Below, one piece after another: positions 34,750-44,039 of a stretch of DNA of 64,000 nucleotides. The position numbers and the translations under genes are program-made. The notes under the pieces were generated by a model. It did no database searches. It was not told where the DNA came from and saw only the letters and a program-made list of their open reading frames with translations. Source of the DNA: Macrotis lagotis (lineage: Eukaryota > Chordata > Mammalia > Peramelemorphia > Peramelidae); contig NC_133658.1 of the NCBI RefSeq assembly GCF_037893015.1, positions 880,989,043-881,053,042 of the forward strand, read 5' to 3'. The number at the start of each line of letters is the position of its first letter. The first letter of the stretch is position 1.

Positions 34750-34905
34750 TTTTCTTTTTTTAGGTTTTTGCAAGGCAAACAGGGTTAAGTGGCTTGCCCA
34801 AGGCCACACAGTTAGGTAATTATTAAGTGTCTGAGACTGGATTTGAACCCAGGTACTCCTGACTCCAGGACCAGTGCTTTATCTACTACGCCACCTAGCC
34901 GCCCC
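34750..34905 (-). mobile_element. tRNA-headed marsupial SINE with TSD
   Basis: GTTTTTGCAAGGCAAACAGG to CCACCTAGCCGCCCC, antisense. AATCAAATCTTTT occurs on both sides (34737-34749 and about 34908-34920). Confidence 0.95.
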
Positions 34906-34964
34906 TAAAATCAAATCTTTTAAGCTTTAGCTGGAAACTACCTCATCTCACAATTGTCTCCTTT

Positions 34965-35290
34965 CCTCCTCTCCCCTTTACTCCCATTGAATGGAAACTC
35001 CTTGAAAGCAGAGCAGAAAACATATCTATCTTTGAATTTCTAGTTCTTAACACAATGCCTGGATCCATAATTCAATGAACCCACAGATGTGAATATTACA
35101 TCCTCCTTCCAAGAGCACAGAACACAATCCAGCCACACCTCCTAGTCTTGTATGCCTTTTGTCCATAGATAGCATTACTGATCAGAAACGGGAAGAGACT
35201 TAGAGATCATAAAGCCCAACTCCCTCATTTTTAAGACAAAGAAACAGAGGCAAAGAGAGGGTAAGTGACTTGTCCAAGGTCACAAAGTTA
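34965..35290. mobile_element. L2 tail followed by MIR, old
   Basis: AATGGAAACTCCTTGAAAGCAG is an L2 tail (+). 35185-35340 reads as antisense MIR (AAACAGAGGCAAAGAGAGGG, GACTTGTCCAAGGTCAC). Confidence 0.6.
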
Positions 35291-35432
35291 GTAAGTCTAA
35301 GGGGCAGCATTTGAACCCAAGCTTCCTTGACTCCAGGTCTAGACCTCTATTCAGTGCATCAATTTTCTCTTTGGATTTCTCTTTTGTTCCCATTTCACTT
35401 TTTATTATATTTACTTGTTTTGTTTTGCTTTT

Positions 35433-35556
35433 TAGTTTTTGCAAGGCAATGGGATTAAGTGACTTGCCAAAGGTCACACAGCTAGGTAATTATTAAGTGC
35501 CTATGGCTAGATTTGAACTCAGGTCCTCCTGACTTCAGTGCCACCTAGTTGCCCCT
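35433..35556 (-). mobile_element. tRNA-headed SINE with internal deletion
   Basis: TTTTTGCAAGGCAATGGG to CCACCTAGTTGCCCC, antisense. The head segment between GACTTCAG and TGCCACC (normally GGCCAGTGCTCTATCCACTG) is lost. Confidence 0.92.
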
Positions 35557-35619
35557 ACTTAGCTGTTTAAGGAATCAGTTGGAATCAGCATGGACATGTT
35601 GCAGATTCCATGCTCCTCC

Positions 35620-35735
35620 CAGTAGAAGACTATAAACTCTTTGGGGATAGTGTTATTTTTACCTTTGTAGGTATGGCTTCTAGCACAAGACCTTGAATAT
35701 ACTAAGCATCTAATAAATGTTTATTGAATGAGTAG
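35620..35735 (+). mobile_element. L2 3' tail
   Basis: GACTATAAACTCTTTGGGG to CATCTAATAAATGTTTATTG. 35740-36585 beyond it holds only antisense MIR-like words (35830-35970). Confidence 0.65.
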
Positions 35736-36589
35736 GTATGTTCAGGATAGCCTTTGTCTCTGTGAAGAGTTGTTCTTAGGACCAACTTTCCAATTCAACA
35801 AATATCCAAACCACAGATGTAGGGCTCCTCATTTTGCAGAGTTGACAACTGAGACTCAGTAAGTTTATGTTATTTTTCTAGGATCATATTGCTCATAAGA
35901 GTCTGAAATGGACTTCCCAAGGACTTCTTGAAGCCAAGTCTAATAATGCTCTATTCACTGCACCACACTTCCTCTGGTAATCCAACCTTTCTCCAGAGCT
36001 ACTAAAATCATTTGGATACCAATAGAACAAACTGGCCGTCCAATGATTACCCCTTGCTCTCTCCCCCTTATCTGATCAACTATTTCTCTGAAGCCATCTT
36101 TTCAACCACTTCTCCAATATTTCCTGGACACTTTGCTGTACTCCAGGCTCACAATGTTAACCATTCTCCTGAATTGCCCTGAAGGTGATTCTCAATTTTA
36201 ATTTTTTCAAAGACTGGTATTCTATGAGTCACACCCAAATGACATCACCATAAGAATATGGTTATCAGCATAAATATCCATGGAAGGTGCTTTATGGGGT
36301 GATGTCCCAGAATTCTGAGACTCAACTCCATTGGCAGGTTATTTTCAGGACCCTGGGCATAAACAGTTCCCCTAAATGGCTCACAAAGCCTTTAGGAAGA
36401 ATACTCCCCCTCTCTCACAAGATATGAGTTTGATTTAGGAGGATAGGAAGTATCTCTAGACTGTTAGGGGTTCTGGTCAGAATTTGATATACTTGATATT
36501 TCCTCTACCCCTATTTGTTTTCACACTCTTTTATTCTCCTGTTAAATTGATCTGCTAGCTATCCTTTTGGCCCACAATATTTCATCCTT

Positions 36590-36722
36590 TGCCCTAAGAT
36601 TCCCTTGTGCCTAAGATGCTCTCCTTCCTCACCTTTCCCCCTTAGAATCTGGCTTCCTTCAAAGAATAGCTCAAGGTCTTTCTTCTACACAAAGTTTTTC
36701 CTAATTTCTCTATTTGTTAATG
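36590..36722 (+). mobile_element. L2 LINE fragment
   Basis: CCTTGTGCCTAAGATGCTCTCC, CTTAGAATCTGGCTTCCTTC. Confidence 0.65.
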
Positions 36723-37970
36723 TTACAGATCCAAAAGTCAATCTCATGTCTTCTTGATTCCAAACCCAGAATACTTTCTACTATCCTGCATTGCCTTTCT
36801 GGTCCCTAGTTTCCCCTCTTGTCAACAATGGAATCAACAAATAAACACCACTGTATACACAACAACCAGAAGATATACAAAGTTCAAGGAAGATAGATGA
36901 CAGGTGGTCCCTGTTCTCAATTAACTTCAGGTTTAGTAATATAATGATGAGACACTAACCCAGTCGAGTGAGGTCACCATCTTCTTTCTGGGAGGGCCCT
37001 GTCCAAGCTAGGGGAATTTTGATGGGGTTTGGCATCCCCTAAAAGCAGCACTCTCACACCATTGCTAACACAGTGCTGGGAAATTAAATCATCATTTATT
37101 ACTAAGAAACCAGAGTTATTCCCTCCCAGAGGCATCAAGTTTATGCAATTCCACCTCAGGGTCATGGAGGAGAAGGAGGTGAAGAGAGTCAGCAGATCTG
37201 ACTCCTTCCCTGACCTATCTACAGGACCTTTGCTAAGAGAGTGCCCTTGTCTACCATCTTCTTCAGTCTGCATTATCAAGGTCACCTGTGGTTTGATCTG
37301 AGTCACCTCAATGCTTCTTCAAACCACTTCAGTGCCTTGACCTTCAAAGACAAAGTGGGGAAAAGGAAAGAGATGAGATGAGAATTCGTGTGTCTGTATC
37401 TAAGAAATCTATAAAAGATATTATTATGTAAGTAAAAGTAATAAAAGTAAAGTACATGACAGTTCACTAAAGACTCACACATGAGGTTGCTTTTACACTG
37501 AACAGGCTCCTACCTCCTTCCTTCTCCTTCTCCTTCCCTATCTATCTTCTGTCAGCAGGGAATGAAAGGAAACCAGCCCTACCTGCTAGGCTCAGGTGGC
37601 ATACTTGGACTTGATCAGTTATTAGTGAAGAGTTTGTTTGCCAGATCATGGATGCTGACTTGGAAGAAACCTCAAAAAGCATTTCATCAAAACTATATCC
37701 CAGATCCCTGATATACCGTCCCCTTCCACCAAAGCTCAAAGACTCTTTCCAATGGAGGAGAGCCTGCTATCTCCCAGGCAGCCCTTCCTACTCTCACACA
37801 ATTCTCACCTGAGAAAGTTTCTCTTATATTGCCAGTTCTGAGAACAGAACCCAAGATCTAGAAGGCACCTGATCAATGTTTGATTGACTGATTAATTGAT
37901 TGAAATTGGATCCAAATCTACTTTTCTATAACTTCCATCCATCAGATCATTCATAGGCAGTATGGTCTAT
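36723..37970. other. Intron 1 sequence, little recognised
   Basis: Some old L2-tail words near 36835-36960 and 37690-37880. The segment 36974-37306 is open on both strands but has no recognisable protein and no splice context in phase with CD30. Confidence 0.35.
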
Positions 37971-37974
37971 TCCA

Positions 37975-38205
37975 GAGGTGAAAAATTTATAACTAGTGGC
38001 ACACAACACCCTTAAGTGTGGTCTGACCAGATTCAAATATAATTGGGAATTATTTAAAGAAATAAATAAAAATACAATAAAACAGATATTATTAATAATA
38101 TGATTTTCTAAGTTAATATGTTAATTCTTCTAAGTTAATAAGGATCCACAGGGATCTTTAGGTTTAATGGCCTGCATTTCTCTTTGAGTTGGACAACCCT
38201 GGTCT
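37975..38205. mobile_element. Possible old DNA element
   Basis: Two ends (AGAGGTGAAAAATTTATAAC and GGACAACCCTGGTCTAC) bracket an AT-rich middle. A hAT-like relic is my best guess. Confidence 0.35.
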
Positions 38206-38430
38206 ACAGCACCAGATCTGGAAGTCAGGAAACCCTGGATTCAAATCTAGCCTCTGGTTGGAACTAATTATGTGAGCTACAGGCAAGTCATTTAACTTGT
38301 CTGAGCCTCAGTTTCTCTATCCATAAGAAGGGGAAAGCACTTACCTCACATGGTGAGTTGTAAGGTTCAGATATAATATATGGAAAATACTTTCCAAGTT
38401 TTAAGGGATGATTTGAATGCCAGCTATTAT
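38205..38430 (+). mobile_element. MIR SINE
   Basis: GATTCAAATCTAGCCTCTGG, CAAGTCATTTAACTTGTC and GAGCCTCAGTTTCTC. Confidence 0.8.
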
Positions 38431-38637
38431 TTGTCCCTTCTCATCTGTTTTCTTCCCAAGGTCACTTTTGGTTTATTGAAACCTAAAGTTCCAAAGTCCA
38501 CTCTCAGGGACTTGAGACCTTCTGACCTTTCTGATATGTGTTCTTTCCCCTTATTAGAAGCTTTAAAAAGGATCATCATCCTTTCCCTTTTGAATTCCCA
38601 GAGCTTAATACAGTGAAAGCATGCAGAATATTTCTTC

Positions 38638-38682
38638 ATGATTCATTCATTCATTCATTCATTCATTCATCCATTCACCCTG
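38638..38682. repeat. Tetranucleotide repeat (ATTC)n
   Basis: About eight ATTC units, then one ATCC variant. Confidence 0.92.
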
Positions 38683-38799
38683 GGAAGGCTCTCAATTTCC
38701 CTTCTGCCTCCAATAGCCCAATCACTTTAAATTCATGGACTCATTGATTTAGACCTTAAAAGAATCTTAATAGATTGTTTATAGTAGGATATTCAATCT

Positions 38800-39185
38800 A
38801 GAACTGTAAGGGATTTAAGAGATCATCTTTTCCAACTCCATTTTACAAATGGGGAAACTGAGACCCAGTGATAAGTAACTTACCCTATGATGTTCAGTCA
38901 GTAAATGGTGGAACCAGGATTTGAACCTGGGATCTCAGCCTTTAAAACTTCTGTTCTTTCTACTGTTACCACCTATGCTTCTGTCTTCCATTTCTGTTAT
39001 AACAAATCGGCTGAGAGCAGAAGCCTCTCAGACCAGGGCTGACATCAGCAAGGTCATATAAGATCACAATTGTTAAACTGGAAGGAACCAGAGAGGCCAG
39101 ACTTTTTCATTTTGCTGATGAGGAAACTGAGGCTCAGGTGTGCTAAGTGAATTGTCCAATGTCATAAAGCTAATAAGTGGGGAAA
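38800..39185 (-). mobile_element. MIR copies, antisense
   Basis: CATTTTACAAATGGGGAAACTG at 38842 and GATGAGGAAACTGAGGCTCAG at 39116 begin two MIR-like pieces. The rest to 39850 is unassigned. Confidence 0.65.
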
Positions 39186-39859
39186 GAAGGATAATCCAAG
39201 AAAGTTCAGGTGACAGGGGCAGGGAAGAGAAGGGGTCATGTAATCTCAGGAATGGAAGAGAATTTAGGGTGTAGATAACCCCTTCCATAGCTGCTACGAT
39301 ACTCCAGGCCAGAGGTGACCCAGGAGCCATGAAGCTGTTCTTCACCCCTCCTCAGTGCAAAGGCTGCCTCTTCACCCAGGCACTCTTTCACCCCCTCCTA
39401 CTCTTTGTCTGAGTCACTCCTTTGACCTGGATGTCCTTCAGATAAGACAGCACATTGTCTGGGTCACATTCTAAAAACAACAGCACAGTAAAACGGACTT
39501 GGAATTCAGTCTTCCCTCTGTCACTGTGTAATGTTGGATGTTACCTGGGTAATGTTGGACAAGTCACTGACCCCGCTGGACCTCAGGCTCCTGATCTGAA
39601 ATATCAAAGGATCAGGTCCAGTGCTCTTTGAAGACCCTTCTAGTTGATCCATCTTGAAGCCTAATGATATCTCAGATAAAATTCCAGGATCATAGAATTT
39701 TAGAGATGGCGGCTCTTCAGAGGTCATTGAATATGGTCCATGTCCAAAAAAGAACCCTCTCTAGCACATTCAAATATAGGTCAAATATAGGTGGAGGAGT
39801 GGAACAACTCAACTGCTCTCAAAACAGCTCATTCTACTATGCCTTCCCTCTCTGTTAAT

Positions 39860-40195
39860 TAAGGTCTTTTGATATGGAACCTAAATCTGTTTCACTGTAA
39901 CTTCCTCTGTTACCCCACTGGAGCTGATGCCCTCTAGGTTCAAAATGAGTAAATCTAATAGTTCTTCCACATGACAGTCTTGCAAGCACATGAAAACAAC
40001 CACCACATCCTTCTGGAGTTCTCTTTTCTTTGGTCTAACTATCCCCAGTTCTTTAACCAATCCTAATAGAGCATGCCCTGGAGACCCTTTGCTATCTGAA
40101 TCGCCTTTCTCTATTTGCTGTCCAGTTTGTCAGTCTCTCCTAAACTGTGCCAGAACCCAACATAATACTCAAGACGCTGTCTGACCTGAGTTGAG
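39860..40195 (-). mobile_element. CR1/L3-like LINE fragment
   Basis: Antisense CR1-type order: CACATCCTTCTGGAGTTCTC, CCCAGTTCTTTAACCAATCC, GTCCAGTTTGTCAGTCTC and CATAATACTCAAGACGC. Diverged. Confidence 0.65.
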
Positions 40196-40699
40196 TCCAT
40201 GTGATCCCAATTCCTGGAAGTTAGGACTTTCTCCATGTGACTCAAAATTTTTGGTTACTCTCCCTAGAAGACTGTAAATTACTTGACAAGAGGGATCGTT
40301 ATTCCCCTTTCCCCTTCATTTTGTGTTGCCCCATGCATTACAGAGAGAAGGCTAACATCAACCAGCATTGCTTGGGCTCTGGGGAATGACAAAGCTGTGG
40401 GAAGCCAGCCCCATACAGGTCATAACAAGAGATAACAGTTCAGCAGACCTCAGTTCTGCATGCCTTTGACTTCTTGTTCTTACCTTAGATCAGAACAGTG
40501 TGGTGGAGGAGTTGGGGCAGGAGGTGTTGTTAAAAGTCCAGAGGGTTATGGGATGGGCTAACCAGTTACTTACTGTGAGGTAGAGGGTTCCTGCTCTGTT
40601 TTCTGGGTTCATATTTGGTCATTCTTAAGGGTTTATCTTTAAAGACACTACCCCCTTGACCCTTTCTCACTAACACCTCCCACCTCAACTGCTTCTCCT

Positions 40700-40986
40700 C
40701 TAGGTGGCAAAGTGGATAGAGCACTGGTCTTGGAGTCTGAAGAACATAAGTTCAAATTCAGCCTCAGATACTAGCTGTGTGACCTTGGGCAAGTCACATT
40801 ACCCTGATTGCCTTGCATCCAGGACCATCTCCAGTCCTCCTGCTTCATATATGGCTACTGGACTCAGATGGGTCTGGAGTAGAAAATGAGGCTGGTGACT
40901 GAGCACGGCATCCCCTCATTTAAATCCAATTCATGTGCTTATCATGGCATCACCTCCCTGATGCCATGGACTCCTTCAAAAATAAA
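40700..40986 (+). mobile_element. tRNA-headed SINE, long-tail type
   Basis: TAGGTGGCAAAGTGG head, CTTGGGCAAGTCACATTACC core, CATCCAGGACCATCTCC, TCATGTGCTTATCATGGC and a tail with AAATAAAGGACAG. Confidence 0.92.
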
Positions 40987-41162
40987 GGACAGGAGGGGTG
41001 GCTAGCTGGTGTAGTGGATAAAGCACCGGCCCTGTAGTCAGGAGTGCCTGAGTTCAAATCCGGTCTCAGACACTTAATAATTACCTAGCTGTGTAGCCTT
41101 GGGCAAGCCACTTAACCCCATTGCCTTGCAAAAAGCTAAAAAATAAAAATAAAAAATAAAGG
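40987..41162 (+). mobile_element. tRNA-headed marsupial SINE
   Basis: GGGGTGGCTAGCTGGTGTAG to CCTTGCAAAAAGCTAAAAAA. Inserted in the tail of the previous SINE: AAATAAAGGACAGGAG recurs on its far side at 41152. Confidence 0.93.
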
Positions 41163-41165
41163 ACA

Positions 41166-41325
41166 GGAGCAGCTAGGTGGTGCAGTAGATTAGAGGACCA
41201 GTCCTGGAGTCAGGAGGATCTGTGTTCAAATCAAAGTCTTCAGACACCTGATACTTACTAGCTCTGTGAGACCTTGAGCATGTCACATAACCCCATTGCC
41301 TCAAAAAAAAAAAAATGAAGGGCAA
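41166..41325 (+). mobile_element. tRNA-headed marsupial SINE
   Basis: GGAGCAGCTAGGTGGTGCAG to an A tail. Third of three abutting SINEs. Confidence 0.92.
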
Positions 41326-41554
41326 AAAACCCAAAATAAAAACAAAAGACGACAGCCTCTCAAGTCTGGGGCTCCTAGTTCGAGATCTCGGATGGTCCTA
41401 TATCATTAAGGAAAGAAGCAAATGGAAGGAAAGAAAGGCCTTTGGGTGGGTTCCTGGTTGAAATCAAAAGTTTCTCTGAAAACAATTCTGAGAACCAATC
41501 TAGTTGGGAAGAAATAACCTTGGAGGTTATCTAGTCTAACCCTGACAGGCAGCG

Positions 41555-41778
41555 GTTATATCAGACAAAGAGTTGGATTTGGAGTGCTGGGACTTGGGTT
41601 CAAACGCTGCCTATGCGACCTCGCACAAGTCATTTAATCTGTCTGGGTCTCAGTTTCCCCCTCTGTAAATTGAGCTGCAGAAGGAAATAACAAACCACCC
41701 CAGTAACTTTGCCAAGAAAACCCGCAAAAGGATTGGATGTGACTGAAAATTACTGAACTAAAAAAAAAAAAAAAAAAT
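41555..41778 (+). mobile_element. Long-type SINE/MIR
   Basis: GGTTCAAACGCTGCCTATGC, CAAGTCATTTAATCTGTC, CTCAGTTTCCCCCTCTG, CCAAGAAAACCCGCAAAAGG and an A tail. Confidence 0.8.
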
Positions 41779-42509
41779 CAGAATGTAGAGCTGGCCGGGC
41801 TCTGCTCCTTACTAACTTTAACTTTGCCAAACCTGGAGTTAGTGAGTAGCAGAGTCGGAATTCTTTTCACTAAGCGCACTCTTTACAGCAGCCTTGTGAG
41901 AAAGGCAGGCGGGGGTGAGGAAACCCATTTTACGGATCAGGAGACCGAGGGTGAGCCACGGGGTCGGAGTCCGGAGTGCGGTGGCCCCTGATCCTATACC
42001 GGTACCTTTGAGGACCCGGGGATGATGGAGGCACCGCAGTGGTCGCGTGTCTCCAGTCCCGGGCTTCTTCTCTAGCCACGGTTCCCCACTCTCTGTTGCT
42101 GTTGCCTCACCGAGTAGGAAAAAAACTGAGATATTGTGAGAAACCCACGTCCACGCACACGCTCGGGGAAGCTCTGCAGCGGGATTCGGAGCCCGGCATC
42201 CCGACTCCCCGTTAAGCGCACTTCCACCCCAGCGCGTTGTCGCCATCCACAGTAACGCTCGAGTCCGTTAGGGACCAGGGAAGGAAGTCTGGCCAGCACA
42301 GCCCAGACCCGGCTCAGTCCGTCCAGTCTGCCTCAGGTGCCCCGCGGAGAGCCACCGCCGACTTCCCTGCGGGAGCTCCAAAGAGCAGCATCCCCAGCGT
42401 GGCGCGCCGGGCCGGCCGGGGTCTGGCGGGAGGGGGAGTCACGTAGGAGGTCCAGCCCAGACCCAGCCGGGCCCAGATCGTGTCTCAGGGAGAACCAGTA
42501 CCGACTTAC

Positions 42510-42572
42510 CTGCGGGAGAGCCCAGACCGCTCCCAGGAGCAGGAGCCCGAGCGCCGCGCGCCGGGGAGCCAT
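42510..42572 (-). CDS. TNFRSF8: TNFRSF8 (CD30) exon 1, signal peptide
   Basis: Coding part of exon 1: 63 nt, 21 codons, from ATG at 42572 to donor GCAG|GTAAGT, phase 0. It encodes a typical signal peptide: two arginines (MAPRR), a hydrophobic core (AALGLLLLGAVWAL) and a PQ end, close to the human CD30 leader in its core and in the final PQ. I chose this start because it is the first ATG in any frame on the sense strand within about 430 nt upstream. The Kozak context has G at +4 but C at -3, so it is moderate. The frame runs on into the intron because the donor is not a stop; the length of that open frame has no meaning. Confidence 0.9.
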
Positions 42573-43030
42573 GGGGAGCCGCGGAGGAGGAGGAGGAGGA
42601 GGCGTTGGGGTCGAGCTCTCGCTCCCGGGGCTCCCCGGCACCCCGAGGCGCCCCCCAGCGAGCCCACGCGGAGCCCCCTCAGCCAGGCGCCCGGGGGGCT
42701 CAGAGCCGGGAGGCGCACGGACAGCAGCGCAGCCCCAGGCCAGGTGCTGAGCGCGCCGCACCCCGCACTTGGCCTTCGCCGCCCCTGCCCGCGGCTCCCA
42801 GCCTGCTGGCCGGCGGAGCCCCAGCGCAAACCCAGGCGGGAAACCTCAGCCCGGGACGTGCAAACCCAGGCACGGCTTCCCGGCACTGCGTGGGGCCCAG
42901 CGCCGGGCTGCTCAGTAACTTCGAAAGCTCCCTCCTCACAGCTGGCCGCCAATCGTCTCCCCTCCCCGCCCCTCCCTTCGCCCCCGACCGCCGCCCCTTC
43001 CCCCCATCCTTCGCACCTTTGGGACCAAAA
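42573..43030 (-). promoter_or_regulatory. TNFRSF8 5' UTR and likely core promoter
   Basis: GC-rich sequence upstream of the ATG. An inverted CCAAT box (ATTGG on the sense strand) is at 42949-42953 and a GC box (GGGGCGGGG) at 42964-42972, with further pyrimidine-rich CCGCC runs to 43005. I see no TATA box. The start site is therefore probably between the CCAAT box and the ATG, which is inference. A CTCC repeat (42583-42602) lies just upstream of the ATG in the probable 5' UTR. Confidence 0.6.
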
Positions 43031-43060
43031 GAGATTGGGGAAGGATAAGATTTCGTCGGG

Positions 43061-44039
43061 TTTCCAGGAACTGGGAGACTTGGAGAGAAGCTACCAGAAG
43101 GAATGATTCAATTCATCAGCTCACCCTTAATTTTGAGTGACTTGAGCCTCAGGGCTGTTTCAGTCTGATTAATAGGATCCTAACTTCGGGGTGTTCGTAT
43201 TAAAAATCGCATTATTACTATGGTTGGCCTGTGACTGCTGGGAAGATAACATTGCCCAACCTATATTCTTTTAACTCAAGCACAAAGGCCCAGTTTCTGG
43301 AAGTTTTCTTTCTGTAAAAAATCTTAGAGATAATCGCCTCGAGCCCCATTTTATAGATGAGGAAACAATGGGCAGCCTAACTGACCTGGGTTCAAATCCC
43401 ATGCCTTAGCATCTGGGTGACCTTGGGCAGTTTGTCAGTCATCTAAAGAATGAAAGGGATTGTGGTCTCTGAAGTCCGTGGTTGGTTGCCCTAAAATCTA
43501 TGATCCCCTAACATTAAGTTGCAAAGCCCAAATCCAAACTCAGGTCCTCTGTATACCACCCTAACTGTGCTACACCAGCCTTCTATGTCCTAGAAACAGA
43601 CCTCCTGGAGACCCCAAACAGCAAGTATTTTGCTGTGGAGGAATAGGGACTGTTCCTTCTCTTTCCCTGCATCCTCAGTCCTTTAGCCAGGTTGGCACAT
43701 TGTCAGTCTATTCTAGTCAGGACACTGAAAGCTGCTTCTCTAAGCTTACTCTGAGTCAACCTCAATGGCTTTCCAGGTCTTTGGAGTCAGATTAGGAGTT
43801 AGGAGAGGGACCAACCAGGCAAAAGCAGTGGTCCCAGCATTCCTGCTGCAAGGGGAAGGACACTGAAGGTTGGAAGAGCTCAGTGGAGCCCAGATGATGC
43901 TGTTCTGCAGGGCCTTGAACAAGGAAGCAAGATACTTGCCGCCTGAGCTCCCCCTGAGATCTATTCCTCAAGACATACCAAGAATGACTAAGACAGAAGA
44001 TTGGTGGAGCACAAGTAACGTGAGAGTTTTCCATCATTA
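43061..44039. other. Upstream flank, MIR remnants
   Basis: MIR-like sense words at 43380-43480 (GGTTCAAATCCCATGCC, TGACCTTGGGCAG). Otherwise unassigned. Confidence 0.45.

Larger units (their letters stand above)
41870..43060. promoter_or_regulatory. CpG island over TNFRSF8 exon 1
   Basis: GC content and CpG frequency jump against the AT-rich surroundings, most strongly at 42330-43000. It covers exon 1, the 5' UTR and the start of intron 1, as expected for a mammalian CpG-island promoter. Several long open frames here are a by-product of GC richness. Confidence 0.9.

Noticed and set aside
36974-37306. 110-codon minus-strand frame with a partner on the plus strand
   Set aside because: No domain, no splice context in phase with CD30, and both strands are equally open.
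41839-42246. 135-codon minus-strand frame in intron 1
   Set aside because: Lies in the CpG-rich start of the intron, matches no family I know, and has no splice relation to CD30.
42333-43106. Several open frames of 80-208 codons on both strands around exon 1
   Set aside because: They follow from high GC content. Only the 21-codon signal peptide frame with the GTAAGT donor has homology support. The frame upstream of the ATG contains no other ATG.
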